The notes beneath the pieces were generated by a model. The model searched no databases. It was not told where the DNA came from and was given only the letters and a program-made list of their open reading frames with translations. From NCBI RefSeq assembly GCF_000429425.1, contig NZ_KE386902.1, forward strand, positions 423,081 through 487,080: a stretch of DNA of 64,000 nt. The letters are read 5' to 3'. This document shows positions 1-9,376 of the stretch, one piece after another. A program made the position numbers and the translations under genes. Within the stretch, counting starts at the first letter, position 1. Each line of letters opens with the position of its first letter. The stretch is from Algoriphagus mannitolivorans DSM 15301. Lineage in GTDB: Bacteria > Bacteroidota > Bacteroidia > Cytophagales > Cyclobacteriaceae.

Positions 1-81
1 CTGTTCATTTTCTGGGTTCGAACTCAGGATGAATCAGGGATAACCCATGTTCAGCGAACGTATCTGAACATCCAGCCTTGA
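1..81 (+). CDS. C-terminal end of an unidentified protein (partial)
   Basis: Frame 1 is open from the window edge for 26 codons and stops at TGA 79-81, one base before the stop of the convergent mscS-like gene. The tail (ending in TYLNIQP) reads like ordinary protein sequence with alternating hydrophobic residues. Too little is present to assign a family. The abrupt tail-to-tail arrangement is typical of two converging genes. It could still be chance, because the open stretch is short. Confidence 0.4.
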   Translation: MFIFWVRTQDESGITHVQRTYLNIQP

Positions 82-1737
82 TCAATTGATCTTTTTGCCG
101 AGCTCTTTACTCAAGAAGTCCCGAAGGTTTTTCTGATAAGCCTCTTGCTCTGGATAATTCGGGATCAGGGCCTTTTTCTCCGGAAAACTCTCCATGTGGA
201 GGGTTTGAGTCGGGAACGCAAAACGCACTCCTAGAGAATTGGCAAGCTTGACAATCTGGATCAGCACTTCATGCCTTGCTCTCAGCTCCTCGCCCCAAGT
301 AGGCAATTCGAAGAAAATGTAGAACATGATGTCCTGACTGTAGGCCGATAGATTGTTGAAATACACATGGAAAAGATCCTTTCGAGTATCCGGATGTGCC
401 AAGACGATCTCTCTCAATCCCTGGACAAAAGCATCGATGAGTTGTGGAGGAGTGTCATAGGTCACGGTCAGGGTGGTGAAAAATCTTCGATAGACTCTCA
501 GCCCATGGTTGTCCACCACGGAATCTGCGATTTTTCCATTGGGCACATACATGACAGAATTCCGAAAAGTCCGGATACGGGTGGAGCGGAAGCCCACCTC
601 TTCTACAGTGCCATCAATATCTCCCGAAGTCACCCAGTCGCCTACTTGGAATGGCTTGTCGATGAAGATCATGATGGAGCCGAAGAAGTTTTTGATGGTA
701 TCCTGAGCGGCCAAGGCAATTGCCACACCACCAATGGAAAGTCCGGTAAGGAAAGGGATAATGTCAAAATTCAGTCCGTCTCTGAGGATAAAAAGCGTCC
801 CGACCAAGATGACCAATGCTTTGAGGGTTTTCCTGACCAAAGGAACCAGCTGGTCATCCAGAGTAGATTCGGTTTTAGTCGCCAGATGTTGGAAATACGC
901 CGCGATGATATCGACGATTTTGTAAAAAATCACCGTGATCAGGAATGGCTTCAGGGTGTTGAAAATGATGACAATCCAAGCCCAAATTTCTGCAGGTAGC
1001 TGAAGAACTCTCATCAAAAGGGACAAGACTACTACGATCAGGTAAAAGCTGGTGATTTTGGCGATGGGGAGGAGGTAGTTTTCCCCGATGTAGCCATATC
1101 CTAGTTTTTTGAGCAGGTAAATAAGCCCCCTATCCACCAAAAAGGTAAAGACCATGTGAGCCAGAAAGGTGAAAAGGATCAGAATGGTCAAGCCAAAGAG
1201 TTGCCAGAGCTGAAGCCCCAGGTATTCATCGGTGCCGATTTTGGGGAGAATATTCAGGAGTTTGGCGGTGCCAAAAGGATAGGTTTCCGAATGGATCCTG
1301 TCAATTCTGGAAACAGTATAAGGAGAGAATTTCCATTGCTTTCCGACTTTTTCAAGGAAAATGGAAGGGGCCTTTACCCGGTCAAAGTAAAATCTGGCAT
1401 CATTGCCTCCTGCAGAATCCAGGTAGTTAGGCTCATTGGGAATTTCACTGGTGTGGATGATAATTCCTTTACCTTCCAAGATCTGCTTGAGCTTTATAGC
1501 CAGTTCCCCTTTATTCCCCTTGATATTGGAGAAGTTCATGGCTCTGGCTGCCTCAGTTGGAGAAAAGTTGTCTGCTTCGAGGTAATAAAAAAAGCTGATA
1601 GTTGTATGGTACGGAGTGGTCAGATTGACCTCTTCGGGAAGTGGCTCTGGGTTATTTTGATCAACAATAAGCTGAGCTTGGACGATGATTGGAGTTAAAA
1701 AAAGGGAAATGACAAGTAGAAAACTTCTGAAAGTCAT
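82..1737 (-). CDS. MscS-family mechanosensitive ion channel
   Basis: This 551-residue protein is a small-conductance mechanosensitive channel of the inner membrane, a family that releases solutes when membrane tension rises on osmotic downshock. A signal peptide covers about residues 1-21, followed by a periplasmic domain of about 150 residues. Membrane helices lie near 176-200, 222-243, 250-280 and 305-320. The pore-lining Gly/Ala-rich helix (GLSIGGVAIALAAQDTIKNF) is near 332-351, followed by the beta-domain motif PFQVGDWV and by VPNGKIAD. It is longer than E. coli MscS (286 residues) because of the N-terminal periplasmic extension, as in many Bacteroidota homologues. A near-perfect Bacteroidota promoter lies just upstream. 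The family call is firm; the gating stimulus is inferred. Confidence 0.93.
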   Translation of the reverse strand: MTFRSFLLVISLFLTPIIVQAQLIVDQNNPEPLPEEVNLTTPYHTTISFFYYLEADNFSPTEAARAMNFSNIKGNKGELAIKLKQILEGKGIIIHTSEIPNEPNYLDSAGGNDARFYFDRVKAPSIFLEKVGKQWKFSPYTVSRIDRIHSETYPFGTAKLLNILPKIGTDEYLGLQLWQLFGLTILILFTFLAHMVFTFLVDRGLIYLLKKLGYGYIGENYLLPIAKITSFYLIVVVLSLLMRVLQLPAEIWAWIVIIFNTLKPFLITVIFYKIVDIIAAYFQHLATKTESTLDDQLVPLVRKTLKALVILVGTLFILRDGLNFDIIPFLTGLSIGGVAIALAAQDTIKNFFGSIMIFIDKPFQVGDWVTSGDIDGTVEEVGFRSTRIRTFRNSVMYVPNGKIADSVVDNHGLRVYRRFFTTLTVTYDTPPQLIDAFVQGLREIVLAHPDTRKDLFHVYFNNLSAYSQDIMFYIFFELPTWGEELRARHEVLIQIVKLANSLGVRFAFPTQTLHMESFPEKKALIPNYPEQEAYQKNLRDFLSKELGKKIN

Positions 1738-1762
1738 GGATATTGGGCGAAATGATTCGGTG

Positions 1763-1793
1763 CAAATTTACTTAATCCCTTTTGGGACCCAAA
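1763..1793 (-). promoter_or_regulatory. Bacteroidota-type promoter of the mscS-like gene
   Basis: On the minus strand a TTTG box (1793-1790) is followed after exactly 19 bp by TAAATTTG (1770-1763). This matches the Bacteroidota primary sigma consensus TTTG-N19-TAnnTTTG. The start codon lies 25 nt further on, which allows a short leader. Confidence 0.7.
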
Positions 1794-1803
1794 AAGAATG
1801 GGA

Positions 1804-4503
1804 TTAATCCGGCATTAAATACTCGAATAGCTGCTTGCCGGAAATAGTCCGGATTCGGTATTGACTTGTGGAAGGACGGTGAGTGATTTGAATTTTTCCG
1901 GTACTTTCTAGTGGAGTTTCAGTGAGTAAGACGCCCTTCAGATCATACAAATACCCGAATCCCTGAACAGGATCTGTCACGGCCAGGATCTTGCGGTTTG
2001 CTCCAAAATCATAAAAATTAAACTCCAAATCTTCCCCGGATTGCGGTATTTGGAAAAGAATTTTTTCCTCGGAATCCAAAATTGAGGTCTTGTTGAACTG
2101 ATGGATAAGAATCAGGTAAGTCAGTCCGGATTGGTCGGAGATCAACTCAAATCGGTCATCCCGGTTTTCTTTGACCAGTTGATTTCGGTAGGTTATTTCT
2201 CCACTGAAGCTGGCACTGATCAGCTCTCCTGTTTGGGTAATTCCATGGATGGATTGGCCTTTGTTTTTTCCTTCAGAAGATACCAATAGTGGAGTGCCAA
2301 TTTCTTTTCCAAACGCAATGGGGCCTCCGGGTTGTTTTTCTCCTCTCCGGTTGAAAAGGTGGTAATTGCCTGATTTTCCCTGAGCGACCATGTAATCACC
2401 TTTTGCCACAACACGAATGTGAGCAGGAGCTTGGACTAAGGTTTCCCCGAGTTTGAGAGGATTCCAGCCCTCCAGTTTTTGACCTGTTTTGTCAATAAGC
2501 CAGAGGTTTCCAGCCTTGGTAGAAACGAAGTATCGATAATCCTTGGTGTTGTCATAGTCCACCAGATTGAGGTGGGTGATAGATTCATTTCCTACACTCA
2601 AAGGGTAACCGGGAAGAGAATTTCCCAGTCGGTCGATTCCGTAGATTTTCTCGGAGGTGGCGAAGAGGAGTTGAATTTTTCCGTTTTTGTAAAAATCAAT
2701 CTGGAAGGCATCCGAGATCACGGGACCAGAAAGCGGTACTGAATAAACTGTTTCTCCATCAGAGCTGGTCAGATGTAACATGTGGTTCTCATCTTGAATC
2801 AGCAGATCTTCAGTATTGTCGTTGAAATTCAGGACAGCCTTTGGGCCATAGACCAGTCTTGATGCAAATGCCACTTTCTGATTAGGGCTGAGGACAAAGG
2901 ATGGTGGGCCTTTCGTGTCTGCGGCTCGACCTGCCTCGAATGGAATCAAAAGGCTGGTTTCTTTTTTTCCTCCGACTTCATTGATTCGAAAAGTCAGGTA
3001 GGGAAAAGATTTAAAAACAGCGCTGTATTTCTGAAGAAAGGAGCTCCATGAGGGATTCGCATTTTTGGTCCACTTACTCCAAATATCCGGGATAAAATAG
3101 GTTTTACTGTAGCCTGAGGACGGGTTAATGGATTTGGAGTCTGCGGCGGAAGATCTATTCCAGGTGTTCCCGGACTGGATGTCATCTAGGATCATCTTCA
3201 TTCCGGAAGCCGAATTGGTCATGACCAAAATTTCTCCGATCAAGGCGATATGGGTCTGCGGGAATCCCGGAAATTTTCCGTTGAAAATATGAGCAGGGAA
3301 TTCTTCCTCTGGGAAAAACAGGACTTCCTGATCTCGGTAAAAATCCTTGGAATGCCCCTCGGTATCGTTGATGTATTCGCTGAGATAAGCCCAAATCTGC
3401 TCCGGGTTGGTCGCACGGGTGTAAAGTGCAAGGTTGTTTTCCTGATTTCCCATGGACTCTAGCTCTAGGAAATACTGCTCTCCGGTGAAATTGTCCAGGA
3501 ATCCCCGGTCTAAAAGTCGGGCTTGAATCTCTCCACTGACCGTTGACTTGGGAGTGAAGGCCCGGTTTTCAAGTTTCTGGGACTCAAAAATCCCGTCAAC
3601 ATTTATCTGAGTGAGAGAAAGGGTCCGGTTGGAAATCAATTTTTCAAAAGCAGGGAAATTGGCCCTGACCGAAGGAAGAAGGCTTACTTTTTGATCCAAA
3701 ATTCCAGAGCCTCTAAATACCAGCATGTTTTCCTCGAAGTACAGATTCATCAGGGCGACTTGCTGGTGGGTCGCCATCTCCTGAATCATAGGAGTTTCTT
3801 TTTTGGTACCCATCCCCCAAAGGAGTTTGGAAAGACCTTTTGAAGTCAGAATTAACCTCCCTAATCCATCTGGATTCGGATTTGAGTCGCCCAACAAGGC
3901 TGCGATGGATTTAGGATTGTCGCTGAGGTACAGCCGGATAGCATCTTCCACCAAAAAAGAGGATGGAGAGATGAGCAGGATATTATTCAAATAGGTAATG
4001 GTCCATTTCCGGTTGTTTTCAGGATCAAAGTATTCCCAAATCTCCTGATCGCTGTAGGCTCTGGATTGAAATCTCGATTTCTGAGGGATAGAACTTTTGA
4101 CCTCCTCAATAAGGTCCAAAGGATTCTTGTTGCCTAAATCGAGGGTAAACAAAAGCTCAAAACTCTCCACTCCAGTGGCATGGTAGCTTAGGGTAATTTT
4201 ATTGTTTCGTAGGATTTTGGTGACGAAACCTGATTTTCCGGTGAGGCTGTCCAGCGTTACGAGATTGGTGGAAAAATTCTCGAAAGCCGGGAGTTGGGAT
4301 AGGATTTCCCAGACAGGTTGCTGGATTAACTCATTCCAGGTCTGGTCAGCTTGGGCAGTCTCAAAGGTGAAGGCTGCCTCTGCCGAGATCAGGGATAAAT
4401 TGTCGATTTTATTTCCGGAAAAATACTTTTGGTAAAGGGTATATCCTCCCCAGGCCCCTGCCAGGACTACTACTAAAACCAATAGACTTTTCCAGATTTT
4501 CAC
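1804..4503 (-). CDS. Large membrane-anchored protein with C-terminal propeller-like repeats
   Basis: The 899-residue product begins with one hydrophobic segment (about residues 5-25) with no obvious cleavage site, so it is probably anchored in the inner membrane with the rest in the periplasm. The first 550 or so residues are unrecognised and resemble the large DUF3352-like extracytoplasmic proteins only loosely. From about residue 560 onward, strand patterns of the type 'YGIDRLGNSLPGYPL' and 'LWLIDKTGQKLEGW' recur, as in PQQ/WD40-like beta-propellers. The start codon is GTG (complement of 4501-4503); no in-frame ATG is close by. The mdh terminator lies between it and mdh, so it is likely transcribed separately. 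Function unknown. Confidence 0.8.
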   Translation of the reverse strand: MKIWKSLLVLVVVLAGAWGGYTLYQKYFSGNKIDNLSLISAEAAFTFETAQADQTWNELIQQPVWEILSQLPAFENFSTNLVTLDSLTGKSGFVTKILRNNKITLSYHATGVESFELLFTLDLGNKNPLDLIEEVKSSIPQKSRFQSRAYSDQEIWEYFDPENNRKWTITYLNNILLISPSSFLVEDAIRLYLSDNPKSIAALLGDSNPNPDGLGRLILTSKGLSKLLWGMGTKKETPMIQEMATHQQVALMNLYFEENMLVFRGSGILDQKVSLLPSVRANFPAFEKLISNRTLSLTQINVDGIFESQKLENRAFTPKSTVSGEIQARLLDRGFLDNFTGEQYFLELESMGNQENNLALYTRATNPEQIWAYLSEYINDTEGHSKDFYRDQEVLFFPEEEFPAHIFNGKFPGFPQTHIALIGEILVMTNSASGMKMILDDIQSGNTWNRSSAADSKSINPSSGYSKTYFIPDIWSKWTKNANPSWSSFLQKYSAVFKSFPYLTFRINEVGGKKETSLLIPFEAGRAADTKGPPSFVLSPNQKVAFASRLVYGPKAVLNFNDNTEDLLIQDENHMLHLTSSDGETVYSVPLSGPVISDAFQIDFYKNGKIQLLFATSEKIYGIDRLGNSLPGYPLSVGNESITHLNLVDYDNTKDYRYFVSTKAGNLWLIDKTGQKLEGWNPLKLGETLVQAPAHIRVVAKGDYMVAQGKSGNYHLFNRRGEKQPGGPIAFGKEIGTPLLVSSEGKNKGQSIHGITQTGELISASFSGEITYRNQLVKENRDDRFELISDQSGLTYLILIHQFNKTSILDSEEKILFQIPQSGEDLEFNFYDFGANRKILAVTDPVQGFGYLYDLKGVLLTETPLESTGKIQITHRPSTSQYRIRTISGKQLFEYLMPD

Positions 4504-4540
4504 TAGGTAATTAAATGGGTGAATAGATTGTGATAATACG

Positions 4541-4583
4541 AAAAAGACCCAAGAATTGCCTAGTGATGGGCAATCCTTGGGTC
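4541..4583 (-). terminator. Rho-independent terminator of mdh
   Basis: Arms 4546-4560 and 4569-4583 form a 15-bp stem with one G-T wobble and an 8-nt loop. Read on the minus strand the stem is followed by a run of T (AAAAA at 4541-4545 on the plus strand). It sits 23 nt after the mdh stop codon. Confidence 0.88.
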
Positions 4584-4605
4584 AAATTTTTGGATAAGTG
4601 GAAGC

Positions 4606-5541
4606 TTATTTGCCCAACTTGTCCAATACGTCCATTACTTCCTTCACGTGACCGCGGGAAGTTTCCAATAATGCTTTTTCTTCAGCATTCAGGTCAAGTT
4701 CAATAACTTTCTCGATACCGTTTTTGCCCAAGATTACAGGTACGCCCAAGTAGCAATCATCGATTCCGTATTCTCCGTCTAGTTTGATACAAACAGGGAA
4801 TACTCTTCTTTGATTCTTCAGGATAGCTTCTACCATTTGAGCAGCAGCTGATCCAGGTGCATACCATGCTGAAGTACCCATAAGTTTTACCAATTCACCA
4901 CCGCCAAACTTGGTTCTTTCGATGATAGCGTCAAGCTTATCTTTTGCTACCAATTCAGTAACAGGAATACCAGCTACTGTAGTATAACGAGGAAGTGGCA
5001 CCATAGTATCTCCGTGACCACCCATTAGGATCGCCTGGATTTCTTTTCCGGATACATTCAACTCTTCAGCCAAAAATGCTCTGTAACGTGCAGTGTCCAG
5101 GATACCAGCCATACCCATTACTTTGGTTCTTGGAAGACCAGAAGTCAAATGAGCTTGGTAAGTCATCACGTCCAATGGGTTGGAAACCACAATGATGATG
5201 GCGTTTGGAGAATATTTGATCACATTTTCAGTCACAGACTTCACGATACCGGCGTTGGTCTCGATCAAGTCGTCACGGGTCATGCCAGGCTTTCTTGGAA
5301 GACCTGAAGTGATTACCACTACATCGGAGTTGGCAGTTTTGCTGTAATCATTGGTGCTTCCGACCGTGCGGCTATCGTATTGGTTGATTGGGGCTTTTTG
5401 CCAGATATCCAAAGCTTTACCTTCAGCGATACCTTCTTTGATATCGACCAAAACAATTTCTTCGGCTACTTCGCGATAAGCTAAAACGTCGGCACAGGTG
5501 GCTCCTACGTTACCTGCACCTACTACGGTTACTTTGCTCAT
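4606..5541 (-). CDS. mdh: Malate dehydrogenase (LDH-like type)
   Basis: This 311-residue enzyme oxidises malate to oxaloacetate with NAD+ in the TCA cycle, in the cytoplasm. The nucleotide-binding GAGNVG motif is at residues 8-13, and Asp33 at the end of the second strand predicts NAD rather than NADP. Substrate-binding arginines sit in LPRKPGMTRDD (81-91). The catalytic pair is Asp149 (in ILDTAR) and His176 (in GGHGD). Length and motifs match the tetrameric LDH-like MDH common in Bacteroidota and Chlorobi. It is a single-gene transcript with its own strong terminator. The arginine in the LPRKPGM loop indicates malate rather than lactate as substrate. Confidence 0.97.
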   Translation of the reverse strand: MSKVTVVGAGNVGATCADVLAYREVAEEIVLVDIKEGIAEGKALDIWQKAPINQYDSRTVGSTNDYSKTANSDVVVITSGLPRKPGMTRDDLIETNAGIVKSVTENVIKYSPNAIIIVVSNPLDVMTYQAHLTSGLPRTKVMGMAGILDTARYRAFLAEELNVSGKEIQAILMGGHGDTMVPLPRYTTVAGIPVTELVAKDKLDAIIERTKFGGGELVKLMGTSAWYAPGSAAAQMVEAILKNQRRVFPVCIKLDGEYGIDDCYLGVPVILGKNGIEKVIELDLNAEEKALLETSRGHVKEVMDVLDKLGK

Positions 5542-5684
5542 GATATTTATGGTTTTTGATGTTTGAATGCCTTAAAAAGCGGCGCTAAGATAGTAAGCAA
5601 GCACTAGGAATTGAAGCCAGAATCAGAATACTTTGGCCGGGACAGGGGATTTTTGACAAATGAAAAGGGTAGAAGATGAGGAGA

Positions 5685-6200
5685 TTACTCAAACATCTGC
5701 CGAAGGCTGAAAAAGCCAAAGGATTCCCGATACGATCTGAAGAGCCTTTGATTGTTGGCATTGTAATATTCAGCCAGAGAAGTCATCATTTTTGCCTTGA
5801 TTTTAGGATTGCTGTCGAAGATTTCCTGAATGGCAAAATGAGGGATGACGATCAACTCCGCTTCCTCTGACACGACCAGCGCCGTGTAAGTTCTTTTGGT
5901 GTTTTCCAGCAGGGAGTTCTCTCCAAAGGCCTCACCTTTGGATAGCTCCATGATAGTTTCAAAGTTATCCTTGATGTCGATGGTCAGATTGATTACCCCT
6001 TTTTTGATCAGGTAAAGCGCCTGACTGGGGTCTTTGCTGAAAAATACCACCTCATCCCGGACATATTTCCGGTGATGCATGGCGGGAAGAAACCTAGCCA
6101 TTTCTTTTTGTCGGAGTCTTTCGAAGAATTTGATTTCTTGAAGAAAATCAAACATCCGAAGATCCTCGGGTTCGTAGGTCTTGGAAAATGGATTCCGCAT
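5685..6200 (-). CDS. Cyclic-nucleotide-binding domain protein without DNA-binding domain
   Basis: The 171-residue protein carries a Crp-like cNMP-binding fold over about residues 25-145, including the phosphate-binding-cassette pattern GEAFGENSLLE followed by an arginine. After the fold only a short helical tail (to residue 171) is present, so the helix-turn-helix of CRP/FNR regulators is missing. It starts 3 nt after the tilS stop and is almost certainly co-transcribed with tilS. It may be a stand-alone ligand sensor acting on a partner protein, but whether it binds cAMP, c-di-GMP or anything at all cannot be read from the sequence. No signal peptide, so cytoplasmic. Confidence 0.82.
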   Translation of the reverse strand: MRNPFSKTYEPEDLRMFDFLQEIKFFERLRQKEMARFLPAMHHRKYVRDEVVFFSKDPSQALYLIKKGVINLTIDIKDNFETIMELSKGEAFGENSLLENTKRTYTALVVSEEAELIVIPHFAIQEIFDSNPKIKAKMMTSLAEYYNANNQRLFRSYRESFGFFSLRQMFE

Positions 6201-6203
6201 GAT

Positions 6204-7523
6204 CTAGGTTTTTTTAAAATAGATTACCCTTTGCGTAGCAGCTGTTCTTTTGGCCCAATCTGCGATTCTAAACCCAATAATCCAAGCAATTTCAGAGCCT
6301 GAAACGAGGACTTTTACGCTTTGCTTCTGAAAAAGCGGGATTTTGGCATCAATCAAAAAGTCGGACACTTTTTTACTGCTGTTCATTCCCAAAGGATTGA
6401 ATTTGTCTCCTTCCTCCCAAGTGCGGATTTCCAAAGGGAATTGCAGCAAATCTGCATCCATTTGGGCATTCTCGGGATTTTTGTCCAATGAAACTTCCTT
6501 TTCTGAGGTCAGGATTCGGTATTCTCCTTCAGGCAAAATGAGTAGCTGATCTTGGCGATCTATTTTCAGGGGTTCAAATTCAGGCTTAAGCTCTGAGAGA
6601 AAGATTCCTTCCCGGTCCAGGTTGGCCTGATAACTTGGGCTGATGAATATTTTTCCCACCGCTGATTCCTGACTGGATTCCTGAATTTGTTGAGCTTGTT
6701 CGGAATTAAAGCCATATCCTCTCAGCCAAAAGTAAAGCAAACTGGCAGAGCCGGGTTGATTTAGAAAGGAGGAATATGGAAGAAATTGGTACTCCTGCTC
6801 CAGCTGGAGGTGCTGGGATTTCCAGTTTTCGAAAAGAGCTTGAAAAGCTTTCCCCGTATCCTTAAGCCTAGAAAAACTGGACAACAGATTTTTTCTGGAA
6901 TCAGGTTCTACTCCAAGCAGGCTTGGGAGAACCAAATGCCGGAGTTTGTTCCGTTTGTAATCCGTCTTTTGATTGGAACTGTCTTCCCGCCAGGAGAGTG
7001 AATTTTCTTTGATATAGGATTCGATATTTGCTCTGCTAAAGGATAATAGAGGCCGAATTAGCCATCCCTTTTTGTCAGCCATTCCATAGAGGCCTTCGAT
7101 TCCGGTTCCTCGGAGCAGGTTGAGTAAAATAGTTTCAATTTGGTCGTCCTCATGGTGAGCTAGTAGGATTCCCTGAAGATCTCTTTGGGCTCTGATTTTC
7201 TCAAAAAAGGTATAGCGAATGTCGCGGGCCGCCATTTGAATGGAAATCCCTTTTTCCTCCGCCAAATCTTTGGCATTGGCCAAATTACAATGAAGGATCA
7301 ATCCATGGTCCTTGGTCCAATCTTCCGCAAAAGCCTGATCTCCTTCACTTTCTTTCCCTCTCAAGCCAAAATTGACATGAGCTACTTCAAAGGGGATAGA
7401 AGCTTTAAGGAGTAAATCCCCCAGGCAAACACTATCCATCCCTCCGCTAAAAGCCAAAAGGTATTTACTCTTTCCAGAGCAATCCAAAAGGGAGGAGCAG
7501 TGCGTTAAAAATTGTGTAAGCAT
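6204..7523 (-). CDS. tilS: tRNA(Ile)-lysidine synthase
   Basis: TilS attaches lysine to C34 of the AUA-decoding tRNA-Ile, changing both its charging and its codon reading; it is essential. The 439-residue protein has the PP-loop SGGMDS at residues 26-31, a central N-type ATPase region with 'LAHHEDDQIETILLNLLRGT', and the C-terminal TilS domain containing 'FNPLGMNSSKKVSDFLIDAK'. The length matches full-length TilS. It is the first gene of a two-gene unit with the cNMP-binding protein. A TATTTTTG box (7535-7528, minus strand) ends only four bases before the ATG, so the transcript may have almost no leader. Confidence 0.95.
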   Translation of the reverse strand: MLTQFLTHCSSLLDCSGKSKYLLAFSGGMDSVCLGDLLLKASIPFEVAHVNFGLRGKESEGDQAFAEDWTKDHGLILHCNLANAKDLAEEKGISIQMAARDIRYTFFEKIRAQRDLQGILLAHHEDDQIETILLNLLRGTGIEGLYGMADKKGWLIRPLLSFSRANIESYIKENSLSWREDSSNQKTDYKRNKLRHLVLPSLLGVEPDSRKNLLSSFSRLKDTGKAFQALFENWKSQHLQLEQEYQFLPYSSFLNQPGSASLLYFWLRGYGFNSEQAQQIQESSQESAVGKIFISPSYQANLDREGIFLSELKPEFEPLKIDRQDQLLILPEGEYRILTSEKEVSLDKNPENAQMDADLLQFPLEIRTWEEGDKFNPLGMNSSKKVSDFLIDAKIPLFQKQSVKVLVSGSEIAWIIGFRIADWAKRTAATQRVIYFKKT

Positions 7524-7527
7524 GGAT

Positions 7528-7555
7528 CAAAAATACTTTTTTCTCCGTATCCCAA
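7528..7555 (-). promoter_or_regulatory. Possible promoter of tilS with very short leader
   Basis: Minus-strand TTG (7555-7553), 17 bp, then TATTTTTG (7535-7528). The -7 box fits the Bacteroidota consensus, but the spacer is short and the tilS ATG begins four bases later. Either the tilS transcript is leaderless or this box is fortuitous. Confidence 0.4.
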
Positions 7556-7631
7556 GCATTGAATTTGCAGAGACAGAGAAGTCTGTGTACTTAAATCCAA
7601 TTTCAAGGCCTCACTTTCCCGTCCTTTCTTC

Positions 7632-7639
7632 TAATTTTG
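7632..7639 (+). promoter_or_regulatory. Possible -7 element of the OstA-like gene
   Basis: TAATTTTG matches TAnnTTTG and lies 18 nt before the ATG at 7658. I see no TTG at the proper distance upstream, so support is partial. Confidence 0.4.
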
Positions 7640-7657
7640 AGCCCGAATCAAAAGCCT

Positions 7658-9304
7658 ATGATTTTCCGGAAAACCCTAAAACTCTTCTTTTTTGGACTTC
7701 TTGTCCTGAGTTTCTCAGGCAAAGTATTGGGGCAGGGAGGTTCAACGCTTGAAATCAATCAGGCGGATCTTTTGCTGGGAGCGAATGGATTCGAACGACT
7801 TTTGGGGAATGTGAAGATGAAACACCAAAACTCTTTGATTTCCTGTGATTCTGCGCACTTTTTCAGAGGGGAAAATAAAGCAAAGCTTTTTGGGAATGTA
7901 AGGATCACTGATATCAAAGATCCGGTAGTCACCACTGGCAGATATGCGGAGTATGATGGGAATACCAAAATTGCCAAACTCCGGAACAAGGTGGTGTTTA
8001 CCAACCAAAAGACCACACTGACGACCGATTACTTGGACTATAACCGGGAACTGAACGTGGCGACCTATTTCAACAAAGGAAAGGTGGTCGATTCAGTCAA
8101 TGTCTTGACTAGCGTGGAAGGGGTGTATGAGTTGAATCGGGAGAAAGTGACTTTCGCAAAAAATGTCGTCTTGGTCAATCCCGATTACACCTTAAAGACT
8201 GAAAATCTGGAGTATTACACGATTCCCAAAACGGCAGAAACAGTAGGGCTTACCAATATCGTGTCAAAGGAAGGATATACTTTGGATGCCCAGAAGGGGA
8301 GTTTCTATGACACTCAAAAGAAGCATTTCCGGTTTTTTGACGGGATAGTGGAAAATGAAACTAGCCGTGTGAAGGCGATGGAGCTCTATTATGAGGAAGA
8401 CTCCGGGTATTACGAAGGGAAGACCGATGTGAGGGTGCTGAATAAAGAACGGCAAGTGGAGGTATTCGGTGATGAAGGAAAGTATTGGGAAAATAAGAAA
8501 TACAGCCTCGTTTATGGAAATAGCTTGGTGAGAAGATACTTTGAGAAAGATACGCTATACATGACTGCAGACACTTTGGTTTCCAGGGATAGCGAGGCAG
8601 ATTCAGCCAAATATCTGCAGGCTTTCAACAAGGTGAAGCTCTACAAAACAGATTTGGCCGGAATAGCAGATTCTTTGTTTTACAATTATTCAGACTCTTC
8701 CATCCATCTTTTTAATGATCCGGTGCTTTGGAATGACAAAAGCCAAATCAAAGCAGATAGCATGATTTTCTTTATCGCCAATGAGCAATTGGACAGAGTC
8801 TTCATGAAAGAAAAAGCTTTTGCAATCATGACAGACACCTTGACCAATTTCAATCAAATGAAAGGGAGGCAAATGACCGGCTATTTCCGGGAAGGTCAGA
8901 TTCAGACTTTGCAGGTGGATGGGAATGGGGAATCCCTGTACTATGCTTTGGAGGCGGATACGCTGACTCAGGGCGTAAACAAGATTCTCAGCGCAAGTAT
9001 CCGAATGACTTTCAAAGACGGATTAGTTCAAAAGGCAAATTTTGCAGTAAGGCCCGATGGCAGGTTTACACCCGTGCAGGATATTGATGACAAAACCTCC
9101 AGATTGGAGGGCTTTGCCTGGAGAATTGAGGAAAAGCCAGACAAGGCATTGATAGATTCTTGGCGGAAAGTCGAAGAAATTGATCTTGGGCTGAAAAATT
9201 ATTTCAATGTGCCTGATGTTCAGTTGGAAATGCCTTCAGACAAGCAAATTCAGGATCAACTCAAAAAAACGGGTTTAGTCAAACCAAAACTGCAGAACAA
9301 ATAG
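7658..9304 (+). CDS. OstA/LptA-like LPS-transport protein
   Basis: The product (548 residues) has a signal peptide ending near 'GKVLGQ' and then repeated OstA-type strands such as 'AKLFGNVRITD' and 'NREKVTFAKNVVLVNPDY'. In LptA and the LptD N-terminus these form a beta-jellyroll that carries lipopolysaccharide across the periplasm. The reading frame is also open from a TTG at 7637, but the ATG at 7658 gives a proper signal peptide directly and lies behind a -7 box, so I take it as the start. Bacteroidota typically have such long OstA-like proteins with several jellyroll repeats. The barrel of LptD is absent. A periplasmic bridge role is inferred. Confidence 0.85.
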   Translation: MIFRKTLKLFFFGLLVLSFSGKVLGQGGSTLEINQADLLLGANGFERLLGNVKMKHQNSLISCDSAHFFRGENKAKLFGNVRITDIKDPVVTTGRYAEYDGNTKIAKLRNKVVFTNQKTTLTTDYLDYNRELNVATYFNKGKVVDSVNVLTSVEGVYELNREKVTFAKNVVLVNPDYTLKTENLEYYTIPKTAETVGLTNIVSKEGYTLDAQKGSFYDTQKKHFRFFDGIVENETSRVKAMELYYEEDSGYYEGKTDVRVLNKERQVEVFGDEGKYWENKKYSLVYGNSLVRRYFEKDTLYMTADTLVSRDSEADSAKYLQAFNKVKLYKTDLAGIADSLFYNYSDSSIHLFNDPVLWNDKSQIKADSMIFFIANEQLDRVFMKEKAFAIMTDTLTNFNQMKGRQMTGYFREGQIQTLQVDGNGESLYYALEADTLTQGVNKILSASIRMTFKDGLVQKANFAVRPDGRFTPVQDIDDKTSRLEGFAWRIEEKPDKALIDSWRKVEEIDLGLKNYFNVPDVQLEMPSDKQIQDQLKKTGLVKPKLQNK

Positions 9305-9376
9305 TTAAGGCATTTTGGGAATTCAGATTCTTTTTTGTTCTCTCAAAAGGTTAACAACAATTAACCCGGAAATTTA

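Noticed and set aside
14..32. 'GGGTTCGAACTC' resembling a tRNA T-loop
   Set aside because: No acceptor, D or anticodon stems can be built around it; it reads as the end of an open frame instead.
367..999. 210-codon plus-strand open frame opposite the mscS-like gene
   Set aside because: Composition and lack of any domain show it is a shadow of the channel gene on the other strand.
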